A DNA stretch of 64,000 nt, taken from Peronospora farinosa. Its lineage: Eukaryota; Oomycota; Peronosporomycetes; Peronosporales; Peronosporaceae. The DNA is taken from assembly GCA_947646735.1 (NCBI GenBank), contig CANTFK010000343.1:124001-188000 (forward strand), in the 5' to 3' direction. Of the stretch, positions 10,161-23,295 are shown piece by piece. The number at the start of each line of letters is the position of its first letter. The stretch's first letter is position 1. The notes beneath the pieces are model-generated. The model was given only the letters and a program-made list of their open reading frames with translations, had not been told where the DNA came from and did not search any database. The translations under genes and the position numbers were made by a program.

Positions 10161-11181
10161 AGCCATGACCGGTTAAAGGATTTATAAGACCTGCCGAAGA
10201 GTACAAGTATCAGGCCGCTAGAGAAATCTAAAAGTGCCGGCTGCCCTATAAAAAAGAGGAAATCATTTCTCTGTTAAATGAAGAGGCGACGTGTTTAAAA
10301 AGTAGCTAGAAGTCTTTGATGTCCAAAGTGAGGTCCCTGCACAAGGACGACATGGCACATGTTATTGAATTATTTCGTAGATCACGAACCTAGTTTTTGA
10401 TCAAGAACTGTGCTGCTAAGTCTATATGTTCGGTAGGATATTGAAGAAGTACAAGGCTTTTCTTGCTGGTGCCTGTCCGCCCGAGCTCATGCGTGTTTCA
10501 TCCAATTCTTTTGTCGCAAAGCTCTTCGAACCAAAGCCGGGGTAAGACTGCTGCTTCGGTAGCGTTTGGCATCCGACGAAAGCGGGGTGATACTTTGCCT
10601 ATCACGGTTGGCGATACCCAATTTTAAGAAGACTCTGACAGAGCTGATGGCGCCGAGTCCATTCATCAAGCTAAATCTGATTAAGATCTCGACGATTATA
10701 GATGAGTTTACGGTGATAGCTTCATTGCGGTGTGCTGGTGTGACTTTTAAGCCATTCGTATCTTACGTGTTGCATACCATGCAGCACACAGAGTTATAGA
10801 TCTGGCTGTTTGTGCCGCGCGGTGGTAGCAACTTATGACATTAGTAACTCTAGCGCAGTACCTGATGGGTCAGGCAAACTTTCAATTGGGGCCGTAAGAA
10901 TATTTTAATGCCAATCCTAATACTTTCTGAATGTCATGGTTGGTTTCACGCAACGTATCAAGTTCTTTCGACAACTGGAAGCTATCATCAAGCTGGAGTC
11001 AGTGATCAGGTGTGCAATTGCTGTAAGAAGACACGACACGTTTATGAACGGCCTTGTTTAAGTATAAGGTTCATAGGGAGACACAGGGCCGGATAGTTGT
11101 CACTAGCGATGCATTCAGGTTCGAATGATTGGATTGGATGTCAAGAGCAACCACTACGCTGTCCTCATCTGCTACGTGGTA
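10161..11181. other. Non-element DNA between two A copies
   Basis: About 1 kb unrelated to the A, B or C elements. Short frames exist (for example 77 codons at 10566-10799 and 62 at 10908-11096) without a recognised domain. It ends in TGGTA (11177-11181), immediately before the inverted LTR. This would be the original flank beyond the 3' TSD of the element that lost its half to inversion. Confidence 0.55.
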
Positions 11182-11780
11182 TGTAGATGGGCAATTCTAC
11201 GAAGTTACCTCGTACTACTAGCACACACCTTATGCACAAGCGAGGAAGCGGTTAGACCGTCTTACCTTCGCGTGCGAGGGTGGTTAGGAGGTTGGTCGAC
11301 TGCTTAAGCAGTCGTACCACCAGTTGCCTCTCGCTTAAGCGAGAGTGCAACGAACTTCTTAACAAGAAGGCACCGACGTCACGTAGAAGCTTTTCAGCTT
11401 CTCGTGCGTGGTGCTTCGGTGTTTAAGCAAATTTAAGACTGAGCTATATTTAATTAATTATAACTAAATATATACTTAACTACTGATTGGCTATATATAT
11501 ATAGAGATCGGATACGCGACTCTTTAGAAGCGTATCCTGTCGCATGAACTTAAATCTAGATTTGAGATCGCTACTGACGTCTTTCTGAGACGTCGCGATG
11601 CCTAGCTTCAACTAGCGTCATCTCTTCTCATGTGAATCCATCAATGGATATCAACTCACGAGGGTGGATCACATTTGTGTATCGCACCCAAGTGACAGGT
11701 CAAAAGTAATCATGGATACTTTTAGACCAAACATTAAGTATATTACTTAATGTTTACGTGTAACTAGATGCCCTGTTACA
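11182..11780 (-). repeat. A2 3' LTR (599 bp)
   Basis: On the minus strand it runs from TGTAACAGGG (ending at 11780) to CATCTACA (at 11182). It is a near-perfect inverted copy of the A1 LTR 4.1 kb to the left. Its outer flank, TGGTA, is the reverse complement of TACCA, the base pentamer left of the A1 LTR. A purine tract (GGGGGATGG on the minus strand) adjoins its inner end and serves as the expected polypurine tract. It contains the same paired CTTAAG palindromes and TATA/CCAAT-like block as A1. Confidence 0.9.
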
Positions 11781-11886
11781 CCATCCCCCGTTTTAGAACG
11801 ATTTTTACATTTTGTAAAACATCGCCTAGGAGACAGAGAGACTTGCGAGCCGTTATAAACGCGCCGCTTTAGTCTGCTCAGTACTC

Positions 11887-13313
11887 ATGCCACCGAAACG
11901 TGGTAAGGCTGATGGGTCGCCTGCAAAGGCACCCATGCAGTCCAGCACTAAGCGCACGCGCCGCGATTTATCGCAGCCGTCGCAAAGTGATTCAGGCACT
12001 GGGGTGGATCTTCCATCTCACTATAATGTGGATGAAGATCCATCTCTCATTGTAGACTACAATGAGAGCACGCCATTGCCATCACCCCAAAGCGGAGATG
12101 AGCAAAGCGCATTGATGGGACATATGTCCCCATCATTTGAGTCACCCGTCCTTGAGGAAGCATCTATGCTTGCTACAAGCGAAGGTAAAGCCTCGTCGTC
12201 TGCGCCTACGAGCGCAGCGACTAAGACTGAGCGCGCTACTTCGAAAGGAGTAGTCGCGACTCAGTCAGATGCAACTTCTCAAGCTGATGTCTTGACAGTC
12301 CATAATGGAGAGTCAGACTCAGGTGAGAGTGAGCTTAAAGCTCCACCAAGTACACCTTCGGCCTCACTAGCCCGCCGTCGCGAGGGCGGCTACGTGAGTG
12401 GTGGCTTGCCACCAATGCCACCTCCATCTAAGTAAATGCACTCAGATGGGTCTAGCGCATCGCTTTTGCAGCGTGCCACTATAGACGCTCATAAATTCTA
12501 TAGCGTCTTTCCTTTGTGGAAAAAGCAGGGCAAAGCACTTGGTCGTGCTTTCCCAATTCCAGTCGTGCTGCTTTTTAACGAAACAGCCGACTACTATGAA
12601 GCTGAACTTCGGCGCCGTGTTACCTTGCATGAAGATGCAACTAAACAGCGGTCGCAGCGAATCAGATTCGACATGAAGCGTGCGCATGAAATCTTGGGTC
12701 CTAACTGATTCTCGCCACGCTTCTTCTGCTAGTCCATCCGGACCTAGCAGAAAGACGACAGCTGGTGCTGCTTCACATAAGCAGCCACCAGTCCAGGCAC
12801 GCCGACGCGCAAAGCGTCCACAGGCTCCCACGAGTCAAAGCTCGTTGGGTAACCCTTCCACTGGACAAGGATTTGGCTTCACAAACCGGTGGGCCAACAG
12901 CCTTCCAACAAGGAAGCGCGTGTTCCCATCCGTGTCCACCAACAGAGGTGGCGCCCTATAGGAGTGTCGAGTACGCCCACCTACTCGCGGCTGCCTACCC
13001 TGCTGCTGTTCAGTCGCAGGCTGAGTCCGCTGTGCTGAAAAGGCAGGTGACAGATCTCGAGAGTCAAGTCTCGCGACTGAACTCGGATCTGCGCGATGTG
13101 AGGACGAGGGACTGTCAGGGGTATGACCTCCTGAAGACCCGTTTGGACATCTTAGAGCGACTGGTGATGAGAGACCCGCGTCAAGCGCGGAGTCCTCCTC
13201 GATCGCCGAGTCCTCTATCGCCTCGTTCGTATACGGGGAGCCTTTCGGCTTCCTCGTCGCCTGATCGGCCGCAACGCTCGACTCACAGTCGACGTCACCA
13301 TCGGTCTCGTTAG
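11887..13313 (+). pseudogene. A2 opposite-strand ORF: basic, coiled-coil and SR-rich protein (broken)
   Basis: This ORF runs opposite to A2 pol and starts 106 nt inside the 3' LTR. From ATG 11887, 182 codons of Ser/Thr/Pro-rich, basic-headed protein (MPPKRGKADG) end at TAA 12433-12435. The same frame then stays open another 90 codons to 12708. The protein continues in a second frame (about 12680-12950) and finally in a third (to 13313). The last part shows a coiled coil (about 13010-13150, heptads around LKRQVTDLESQVSRL) followed by an SR/PR-rich tail ending at TAG. Its 3' half overlaps the A2 chromodomain-coding strand. A TTATAAA-like box lies at about 11855. The stop and two shifts make this copy dead. 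The architecture parallels the opposite-strand ORFs of B2 and C, but I see no clear sequence homology to them. Function unknown. Confidence 0.6.
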
Positions 13314-16300
13314 ACCGATGTGGATATGTGATCACTTCTGGAACAACATACCGTTTCAGACGACCCACGTAAAATACGGGGTGCGGTGTCATATACGGTG
13401 GGAGAGTGAGCCTATAATTTAGGTCTCCAACTTCTTCAGCCGCTGTAAAGGGCACAATGAATCGGTGCAATAGCTTAGAAGTACTACCAGGTAGTACAGA
13501 AATTGCATGTTTAGGTAGGGTAGCAGTACTTAATATCACTTTGGTCCCCACACTAAATTGTTCATTGTTTTTTGCGACCATGCCGGACTGCATGTTGTTT
13601 TTGCTTGTACTGTGCGCTTGCCATCGCGTCACGGACTTTACGTGTGATGGCTAATTGCTCATCCACAAAGCGTTGAGCGTCGCTCACGCTTTTAGCATCC
13701 AGCTCGCCTATGACGCCTCCAAGAGGTCGTTCATGGGTCGACGCTGTTGACAACACTAAAGTGTCATCATCAAGGAGCACTGGCATTTCTTGCCTTGCCT
13801 CCTTTGTGACACCTATAGGTGCCGTGACCGCTGCTAAACTAGCAGTGTCACTAGGGCAACCTTGGCCCTCTTTGGCATTCGCACCGAGCGAAGTGAGGGG
13901 CCCTCCCCCACTAAGACTCGGGCTGCGTACAAACGAGACTGGCGTTCGAGGATGACGCAGTCCGTTAATGTAAAACGGTGTTTCACCCGTACTGGCGTGA
14001 ACACTGTTATTAATAGCGAGCTCCACGAATGGCAATTGCTTGCTCCATTCTTTGAAAGTCTCTACTGTACGCAACACATCTGCCACGACTCGATTGGCCC
14101 GTTCTGTTTGGCCATCGGTCTGGGGATGATCAGCGGCTGACATGTGGAGCTTTCTTCCCAGCAACTCAAACACATGTCGCCAAAAACCCGACGTAAAACG
14201 CGAGTCTTGATCCAATACTATGGACTCGAGCATCCCGTGTAGTCGATACACGTGATCCAGAAACCAGAGGGCAGCCTTTTTTCCTGAGATCTTGGTACTA
14301 CATGGTGCTAAATGCACCATCTTGCTCAGTCTGTCTACAAAGACGACGAGCCCCGTCCTGCATTTATGGTCAGGCGGTAAGCCAAACATGAAAAACGGAC
14401 TGACCGACTTCCAACATTCAGTTGGAATTGTCAGTGGCTTCAGTGGCGCACTGTTCGAAGGTGCAGGCTTTATGCGCTGACACTCTTCACAAGAGCGAAT
14501 ATAGTTGGCCACCCACCGATATAGGTGGGGCCGCCAAAATTCCTCTGACACTCGTAAGAATGTCTTTTTGCGGCCCAGATGCCCATTAGATGGCGCATCA
14601 TGGCACTTGTGAAATATCATCAGCTTGAGATCTGTGTCATGAGGGACATAGATTCTCAAGGGATCACAGGGTGACAGTTGATGCCATGACAGGCCATCAC
14701 TGTAACTAAAGCGATTTAGCTTCGCTTTGAGGTGCGACGGAAGGGTAACCTTTCGTCCACCAATATGATCCAACAGCAGGAGACAATGTTCGTCCTGACT
14801 GTAGCACTCCTTTCTATCCGAGGCCATTGAGCTCGTCACATGGTAGGCCTTCATGGCTGCCAATGTTGACGACTCACCTTGTGCTTTCGCACGAGACACA
14901 CTTTCCTGGTGTTTTGCCTCAAAGTCTGGTCTGCGCGATAACGCGTCAGCCAAGACATTCGACTTACCCGACTTATACTCAACTTTGAGATTAAATTCAG
15001 AGAAGAATCATAGCCATCTCGCCATTCTCGGCGAGAGGTGTGGTGTATTTATAGCGGTCCGCAGTGATGCGTGATCCGTATAAACGACAAAAGGTTCGGT
15101 GCCCAAGAGGTGCACCCGAAACTTCACAAGAGCATACTTAATGGAAGTAGCTCCTTGTCGTGCACAGGGTAATTCAGCTCTACGGCTTTCAAAATCCGAT
15201 ACTGATAAGATATGACACGGTAAACACCGTTGTCATCCTTTTGCATGAGCGCGCTGCCGATTGCAAAATTGCTTTCATCGCAGACGACGCTAAAGGGCTT
15301 ATCCGCGTCTGGCAATGCCAAGCCCGGTGCCTCTACAAGAGATTGCTTCACTGATGTGAACGCATCTTCTTGTTCCTTTGACCAAGTCCATTCTGTATCC
15401 TTTTTCAAAAGGTCAGACAATGGCTTAGGCTGCTCCGCATAATTACTGCTGTACTTATACAAGTAATTAGCGAGCTAAATAATTGGCGCAGATCTTTCAT
15501 ATGACGTGGGACTGTCCATTCCTGGATAGCCTTATTTTTTCTGGGTTTGCTCGTACACCGTGTGTACATACGATGCAGCCCAGTATAGGTATCTAGGGGA
15601 CCCCTATTACGCACTTTTTCAAGTTCACGTATAATTGGTCGTCACCCAGAGTCTGCAACACAGCGTCTAAATGACGCTTGTGCGACTCTATCGCGCTCAG
15701 ACCGTCCTCCGTCCTACTATGCACGAATACATCGTCAAAGTAATGGGGCGCGTAGGCACGATGCTGACGCATCATGTGAGCCACCACGCTGTTGAATGTT
15801 TCTGGAGCATTTGTCAGCCCTTGTGGCATCACAAGCCACCTACCGCTTGAGGTGCTTACTGCCGTTTTGGCTACATCAGTGTCTCTCATGAGAACTTGAT
15901 AGTAGCCATCTTTCAGATCCAACGCGGAAAAGATAGTTGACTTTCCCATGGAATTCAACAAAACATCTTTCCGCGGGATCGGCGTTTGAGCTGGAAATGG
16001 TGGCCGTGTTCAGCTTATTATAAGCATGAACCACGCGCCATCCACCTTTTGCTTTACGCACACAGAAGGTCGGGCTGCAGTGAGGTGACTTGCTCTCACG
16101 TACATGTCCCGCCTTGGCTCGCTTGTCGAAGAACTCATCGATGTAATCGACTTGTTCCTTCGGCAACGGTCATTGCCTGGTCACACAATACTTGGTGCCA
16201 GGCTCCAGGTCAATTTCGTGCCTGATGCCCCTATCGGCCGGTAGGCGGCTTGGCACTTCTGCTGGAAACACATCACGGTGTTTCCACAGAACATCATAGA

Positions 16301-16620
16301 ACGGGCTGTCCTTCAAGGCTTCCCAGCCTTGAGCAGCGAACCGTTTCTTTTTGTCGGTTTCCAAGACGCTCTCGTCTATTTTGGATGAAGAGCAACAGTC
16401 CACCACGTTCTTTTCTGGAACTGGTGCGACTATCTCGCGGATCTTTCCTTCCTTTAGTTCGGACAGGTTCAGATCCCACGTCATCTCCGAGAGATTTACT
16501 ATCTCCTCGGCAGATGCCAAGACAAGTTGGAGCACCTCAACTGAGGATGCCTCCGTCATTTTTTCTTCGACGGCCTCGAACAACTCGTTCGTAGATCGTC
16601 CTCTTGTACCGAGACACGTT
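12730..16620 (-). pseudogene. A2 pol 3' half: RT, RNase H, integrase, chromodomain
   Basis: On the minus strand from the B1 insertion point: the linker end, a shared TGA (16170-16172), RT start (16166-15876), RT palm with YFDD (15961-15593), the connection region and RNase H start (15462-15124), then a 463-codon frame (14953-13562). That frame holds the RNase H end, the HHCC zinc domain and the integrase core (VDRLSKM; VLDQDSRFTSGFW; DGQTERANRV). The C-terminal part (13632-12835) has the GPxxF-like fold region, VGRLKRYV and a chromodomain start (FLVGRLLAHR). A frameshift then moves GYPxSFDSWEP into another frame ending near 12730. Several lesions (TAG after LKKCVIGVP, a shift at LRQ, TGA after RWL) are identical in A3. 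Confidence 0.85.
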
Positions 16621-16625
16621 ACAAG

Positions 16626-16963
16626 TGTAATGGGCTACATTACACACATAGTTAACACAAATAAACAATTACGTATGTAGACAGGTGCTGGGCCCGAATA
16701 GCGGGCACAGCGTGGTAATTTATTATTGGTCTATTATTGGAGGCCTAAAGTCCCCAATATGAACCAATGATAAATCAACCTGAAATTGTGTGGTTCCCGA
16801 AAGGCGGGAACACTGTCGTATTTATTACGACTAAAATCTTCGTAATTAGTACAACTTAAAACCAAAATAAAAATTAGAGCTAAACTTAATACCGGTTACT
16901 TGGGCTTGAGTGTTCCTCGAGCGCGCGTGTAAGCTAGTGACGGTACGTTCTAGCCCCGTTACA
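16626..16963 (+). repeat. B1 5' LTR (338 bp)
   Basis: TGTAATGGGC to CCCGTTACA. The first 19 bases form a terminal hairpin (TGTAATG ... CATTACA). Target duplication ACAAG precedes it. TGGTAGCACTTTGTAGTCC, the putative primer-binding site, starts two bases downstream at 16966. Confidence 0.92.
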
Positions 16964-16989
16964 CCTGGTAGCACTTTGTAGTCCTTCCT

Positions 16990-18004
16990 ATGCCCGAGTT
17001 TAGGATGAGCGAATCGTCGTACTTTGACGCTCCAGATTTATTTCTGGAGCACGCGACCTTCCCCCATCTTACTGGTGTTGAGTGGGATGCCCTTAATCGC
17101 CTCGCGGCGATATCGGGAGAGGCATCCGTCGCTTCGCTGATGCGATCAGCGACCCCTGACGCGCAACTTCTCGACATACATGAGTTTATGGCACGCGAGC
17201 TCGCCGAATCCAAACGGCGAGGCTTAACTCCCTCGCGTTCTTCACGTAATGAGGCCGTGAAGATGGAAACCTCCTCCTACTCTGGAGAAGGTAAGGACCG
17301 GTTATCGCTGAACCGGTGGTTCCGAGAAGTCGACGTCGCCATCGCCTCGAGACTTCTTGAGGCACCCCAGGCGAAGGTCAACCTTCTTCTTTCCCGCCTC
17401 ACCGGGAAGGCCAAGGAGTGGGCCCTTGGTAAGCTCGTTATGGACGAGCACGTATTCCCCACCTTGTATACCATCCAGGACGATCTTTGTCTTGCTTTCG
17501 AGCCACCGCAAGAGGAGAAATTGATGCGATCAAGATTCCTGTCTATGTGACAGGGTAAAATGGCGATGCGCGACTACGTGCAGATGGCTAGACATCTGGC
17601 GTCGTGTATCATCACGCACCCCATGGACATGTACACGCAGGTGAGTGCCTTTGTGGATGGTATGCGTGAAGGGCAGACCCGTTTATCGCTGGAGCGCGCC
17701 GAGCCTGCCGCATTGGAGGAGGCATTTGCCATCGCACTCCGTGAAGATTTTAGGGTCACAAAGGCATATGCCAAACCCTCGTTCGTTACCGTCCCTCGGC
17801 CTTCTGGTCCAGAACCTATGGAGATCGACGTGATTGAGTCGTCGGGTGACCGAAGACGTATAAGGGTGACGCTCGCACCGGGCGTCCAATGGTTTGCTTT
17901 CGCTGTCGCAAGCCAGGACATCGCGCGGCTGAGTGCCGTGCGCCAGCGCCGATATCGGTGCAAGTAGTGGATGCCCTGCTGTACCGGCCGCACGTCCAAA
18001 AAAC
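16990..18004 (+). pseudogene. B1 gag
   Basis: Colinear with intact B2 gag from ATG 16990, 26 nt after the LTR. CGA to TGA at 17548-17550 truncates the frame after 186 codons. It continues (17560-17967) until a deletion near 17855 shifts the nucleocapsid. The zinc knuckle ([14 protein letters not shown]) is intact in the other frame at about 17893-17935. The AAAAAAC heptamer at 17998-18004 matches the B2 frameshift site. Confidence 0.88.
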
Positions 18005-21000
18005 GGTCGGGACCAGTAGGTGCAGTGGTTGGAACGGAGGTCCGGGTCCCCCGGTGGCAGCCCAAACTTCCAGTCCTCCTGCGTTACGCGCACGGTTAAA
18101 TGTCACCGCTACGAGTGGTGATTCACGTCTGATTATTGTCAGTTTACATGTCGCCGGTGTCCGGTGACCTCTGCGAGCACTCCTGGACTCAGGAGCAACA
18201 AACAATTTCTTTCGTGAATCTTGTTTATCGATGCTGCCTCCCAGCATTCAGGTCCGTGAGGGAACTGGACAAGTCGTCGTCAAGTTGGCCGACGGGAAAC
18301 CACACCGCGTATCGCGGCGCGAAGTGTCGCTGCCGTACACGTTTGATATATTTCGCAGCAATGATGGTTTCTTGGTGATCGCAATGAATTATGCATTCGA
18401 TTGCATACTGGGCATGCCATGGCTGGCACGTTATGAACCCCAGATCGACTGGTTTGCCAGATCAGTGAGACGTCGACGCAAGTTCGATGTCAGTGAAGTG
18501 TTTACCCATCTCTTGGTATCTCCAAGTGACTGGCCGAACGTCACAGTCGTGGATCGTGATTCCACGACGTTGGCGGTGCACAGAGCGAGCGATGGCCCTC
18601 TCTGCACTGCTTGTGCTGTTCTTCGAGACACAAGTGACAGTGACTCCTCGCTCCAGAGCGAAGAGGGCGACGAGGACGACGCGGTCGAACAGAGGTTTCC
18701 GCGGGTCATTAACGCGGTTGAACAGGGTTTCCCGCACGAGAATGCAGTGGTTGAACCGGGGTTTCCATCTGCACCTATTGTGGTCGAGCAGGGGCTCCCA
18801 CAAGGGCATTGTGACGACGAGCAAGAGCTCGCCAGTGAGTGTGACGTGGACGGACAGGAGTCCCCACGCGAGAGCATGATGGTCGAACCGGGGTTCCCAT
18901 CATCACCCACTGTGGTCGAACCGAGGTTCCCACATGGGCACATTGTGGTTGAGCAGGGGCTCCCACACGAGTACAACGTGTACGGACAGGAGTCCCCACG
19001 CGAGAGAATGATGGTCGAACCAGGATTCCCATCATCACCCACTGTGGTCGAACCGAGGTTCTCACATGGGCATACTGTGGTTGAGCTGGGGCTTCCACAC
19101 GGGTTTACGGCGGCCGACCAGGAGCTCCCGCATCAAGTGTCGACGGTCGAGTTTGGGGTACTCCCGTCCAGTACTTCCGGCATCTTGGATGAAGACATAC
19201 AGTGCCTAGAGGAGGGTGATGGTTTATCACCTGACTGCGGTTCAGCAGCTTCAAGTAATGTACTCGAAGCACGATGGGGACAACAGAATCGAGAATTTAG
19301 CGTTGGAATGTGTCCACGCTATCGTGTACGTAGAAGGGAGTCCACAAAGGCGCCAATATATCGAAGTCGTCTTCCTCGTGATGCGGCTTCCATTACAAAC
19401 CTTCCAGGGCTTTCCTATAAGCATTTCCTACGTGACCTTTAGGGAGGCACTGTGGAACAAGTGTGTCTAATCACCAACGAGGTGATTACTGTGGAGAACG
19501 AGGAGCATATGGCGCGTCCTCGAAGCGCTGATCCAAATTCAGCGCGTGAAGAAAGATTTGCGTCACAATCATGGGAGGCTCTGCGAGATTCTGGTAACCC
19601 TGTCTACGACATTGCTCGTGAGTAAGCGTACGTGTTCCCGGACAAGATCCCGGCTGAACTTCCTGCGGACCGTGGTGTTCGGCACGAGATTGATCCCGCG
19701 CCAGGGTCAAAGTATTGTGAAATACGGCAGTGGCCGTTGCCTCGAGATCAAGTCGAAGCTATTGACGCAATCTTCGAAGGCCGCCGCAAGGCGGGTCATT
19801 TGCCTGAGAGTATCTCACCAAATTTGAGTCCAACCTTCTTCGTAAAGAAGGCTACGGGAGGCTGACGGATAGTGCATGCGTTTCATAAATTGAATGATGC
19901 AACTGTTCTTGCGCAAACGCCTATTCTCATGAAGGACATGGTGCTGAATTCCATGTCAGGAAGTGTCATCTTCAGTGCCATCGACTTGACCGATGGATTT
20001 TACCATATTCTGATGCGACCGAGTGATATCCCACTCACCGCGGTGAGCACTCCGAGTGGCATGTTATGGGAGTGGCTGGTTATGCCACAAGGATTGAAGA
20101 ACGCTCCGGCCACTTTCAATCGCATGGTGTCTCAAGTGTTGAGACCTCTTCGAAACTTTGCCCCAAGTTATTTTGACGATACCTTCGTCCATAGTCGCGC
20201 CGAGGGCAACCTCAACGATATCCAAGTTCACCTTCAACACCTAGAGCAAGTGTTTCAAGTTATGCGGGACAACAAGTTGTACGCGAATCTCAAGAAGTGT
20301 GTCTTTTGTGCACCGGAGATTCCGGTGTTAGGTTGCTATGTGAGTAAATCAGGAGTTCGAGCTGATCAGAGAAGGTGTCGTCCATCTGTTCTTGGCCCAC
20401 GCTTAAGAACCCTACGGAGTTGCGCCAGTGGCTCGGCTTGGCTAATTACTTGCATAATTATATAAGTAATTATGCTGGTTCTATACAGCCTTTGTCGTCA
20501 CTCTTGAAGAAAGACGTCACGTGGTTGTGGCGTCCCGAGCACCAAGCAGCCTTCGAAGCAGTAAAGAAGAGCCTGGCGTCAGCGCCAGTCCTGGTCCTAC
20601 CAGACGACTCCAAGCCGTTCCACGTGGTTTGCGACGCCAGTGATTTTGCAATCGGTTGTGCCCTCATGCAATTTGATGATGAGGGCCGTGAACGAGTCGT
20701 GAGTTACCAGTCGCGACAGATGAAGCCAGCTGAGAAGAACTATCCGGTTCACGACAAGAAGTTGTTAGCGACGCGCTATGCACTCATCAAGTTTCGCGGC
20801 ATCTCCTTGGTGAAAGTACGTTTGCTTTGTACACCGATCATGCATCGCTGCGCACAGCGATGAAGAGCCCACACCTGTCCCAACGGATGGCACGATGGCC
20901 CTTATTCTTCTCTTAGTACAACTTCGTCGTGCATTACAAGCCAGACAAGACCAATATTCTCGCTGACGCCTTGTCATGACGTCCCGACTACGATCCTCGG

Positions 21001-23295
21001 ACTGCTCTGAGTCGTCAGGTTACTGATGACGAGGACGATGATGACCGATGTGCAATGTGTGATTCGCTGAACTTAACTCTGATTACACCCGAGCCGTGTT
21101 TATTTGATGAGATCGTCGCAGCGTACAAGGGCGATTCAGATTATGCAGACGTTATCGAGTATCTGCGTGCTCCCAGCGATGCTGCACTGGGAGCATTATC
21201 CTGAACCAAGCGCGAACATATTCATCGATACCGTTTGGACGGCGATTTGCTTTGTACAGTAACAAATTGCCGTCTAAACTGTATCGACATATTCGATGCT
21301 CCTCGCAAGGTGATTGCCAACGACATGGATTTGTGTGCAAGAATCATTCACGAGTATCACAATGCATCTGCTGGCGGCCATTTAGGCCGCGAAAAGACTT
21401 TCGCGACTGTGTCTCGAGACTTCTTCTGGCCCCACATGTATAAGTGGGTACGCAACTGGATCCGAACGTGCGAAATATGCCAGCGTGTGAAGCCATCTCC
21501 ATCGTCACAGGCGCCCTTGCGATCGTTGCCAATTGCAGCAGAGGCCTGGAGATCAGTTTCGATGGACTTTATCTTTGGGCTTGCGCCCGATAGCCAAGCT
21601 CGAACGGGCATCTTGGTCTTTGTTGACAGATTCAGCAAGATGACACATCTCGTGCCTGTTCACGCTAAGGTCACCGCGGTAGAGACCGCGGCGCACTTCA
21701 TCGACGCGGTGTTCCGTCATCATGGCCTTCCAGAAAACATTGTTTCGGACCGTGATCCGCGATTTACATCCGCATTTTGGACGTCACTTTTCGAGCTCCT
21801 CGGGACAAAACTGCTGATGTCGACTGCGGCCCTATGGAAACGGATGGGCAAACCGGGCGCGTGAACCGGGTCCTCGAAGACGTTCTTCGAAGTTACGCTA
21901 CGTCATTCACTAGTTGGAGTGCATTTTTACCACTCGCTGAGCTCGTACTCAACAATGCCGTACACGCGTCAACAGGGTTGACGCCATTTTTTATGAATTC
22001 GGCTCGTCACCCTCGTGTTCCTACTCTCCTGGCCGTGGGTCGACCCACAATACCTAGTGGCTCCACTCTAGGGGGGGGATAAAGGTGATAAACAAGGATC
22101 AAGTGCAGTTCACGGTATTTTGAGTGCGAATGTAGTAACCCGATCCAAGGCAAAGACGGCTACTTTGACGCCACCAGACTTGGCGTCCCCATTAGCTCGA
22201 TGGACTGCGCAGACATTGATTGACCCGTCTTCGGGTAAGCGTTCACCTACTGCCAACTACGCGCCCATTAAGTCGGCGCGACCAATTGATGACATGGCTG
22301 TGTCGGAATTTATACTCCAACGTCAAGCCATCACCCGGTTTGTAAGCGACGCACTACAATCTGCGGTAGATCGACAGAAAGAGAACACTGAAAAACATGG
22401 CAGAAAGAACACGAGCAAGTTTGAGAAAGGTGATCGTGTATTATTATCTACGGAAGGTTTAAGGGATTCAGCGGTCACTAACCTGGGCGCGAGTAAACCT
22501 GCGCCACGCTTCATCTGTCCATTCAAGGTTCTGAAGGCAATCGGCGACGCTTATAAACTCGACGTCCCCTCTTCACTGCGACTCCACCCGACATTCTAGT
22601 CGGGCGGCTGAAGGACATTCGTCCGGCTACGCTTCACGGTTTGGCTCCGATGCCGTCTTCAGGGGTTCGTAGTCGAACGGCCTTCCGTCGTGCTCGACGC
22701 GCCGATAACATGGGCGCGGCCTCGATCCCGTATGAACATGACCAAGCACTTGGCGTTTCAGAACCCTTATCCGTTCGAGCAGCTCATGGTTCGACTGCCG
22801 GATCTCACTCACAGTCTTCTTTGCCTGGGCAGCACGTTCACTGGCAGCCTCAACCTTCAATTGAGCATCGGCCGCTCTGTTCACGACCTGATCAACATCG
22901 TCCTGGGCAACCAGGACGCCAGCATTACCATCGCGAGGGCTCTCCACCACTTGTTGATGCGGAGGGACAGGTGCGCTGGATTGTAGAGGTCACGAGGACT
23001 CTCCGCAACAAGCACTGCAGTCGGCTCACGAGAAGCGCGCGGTTCCATCCGTGCGCAGGTATCGAGTACGTTGGCTTGAATTCCCTCCTGAGAAGGATAC
23101 ATGGGAACCACGTTCCTCACTCCTTCGTGACGTTCCAGATGTGGTTCTGTCGTATGAAGCCACGAAGTCGGGCTATTCCAATGCCGGCGAGCACTCGAAC
23201 GCTTTCGTGACAAACGAGAGCGGTAAGGAAATCTACGTCGTCGAGAACGAGAGCGATGACGCAACGGAACGATGCCGTGAACGAGAACGTCGTGG
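18005..23295 (+). pseudogene. B1 pol
   Basis: Protease, repeat linker, RT, RNase H, integrase and chromodomain are all recognisable by colinearity with B2. Private lesions include stops near 19623 (in PR-RT linker), 19863 (TGG to TGA in the RT [10 protein letters not shown] motif), about 20914 and 20978 (RNase H end), and about 21201, plus indels near 20370 and 20800 and an extra G in the run at 22071-22078. The RT palm YFDD is at about 20169. The integrase frame breaks at about 21825-21835 at exactly the site where B2 breaks, so that lesion predates both copies. Confidence 0.88.
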
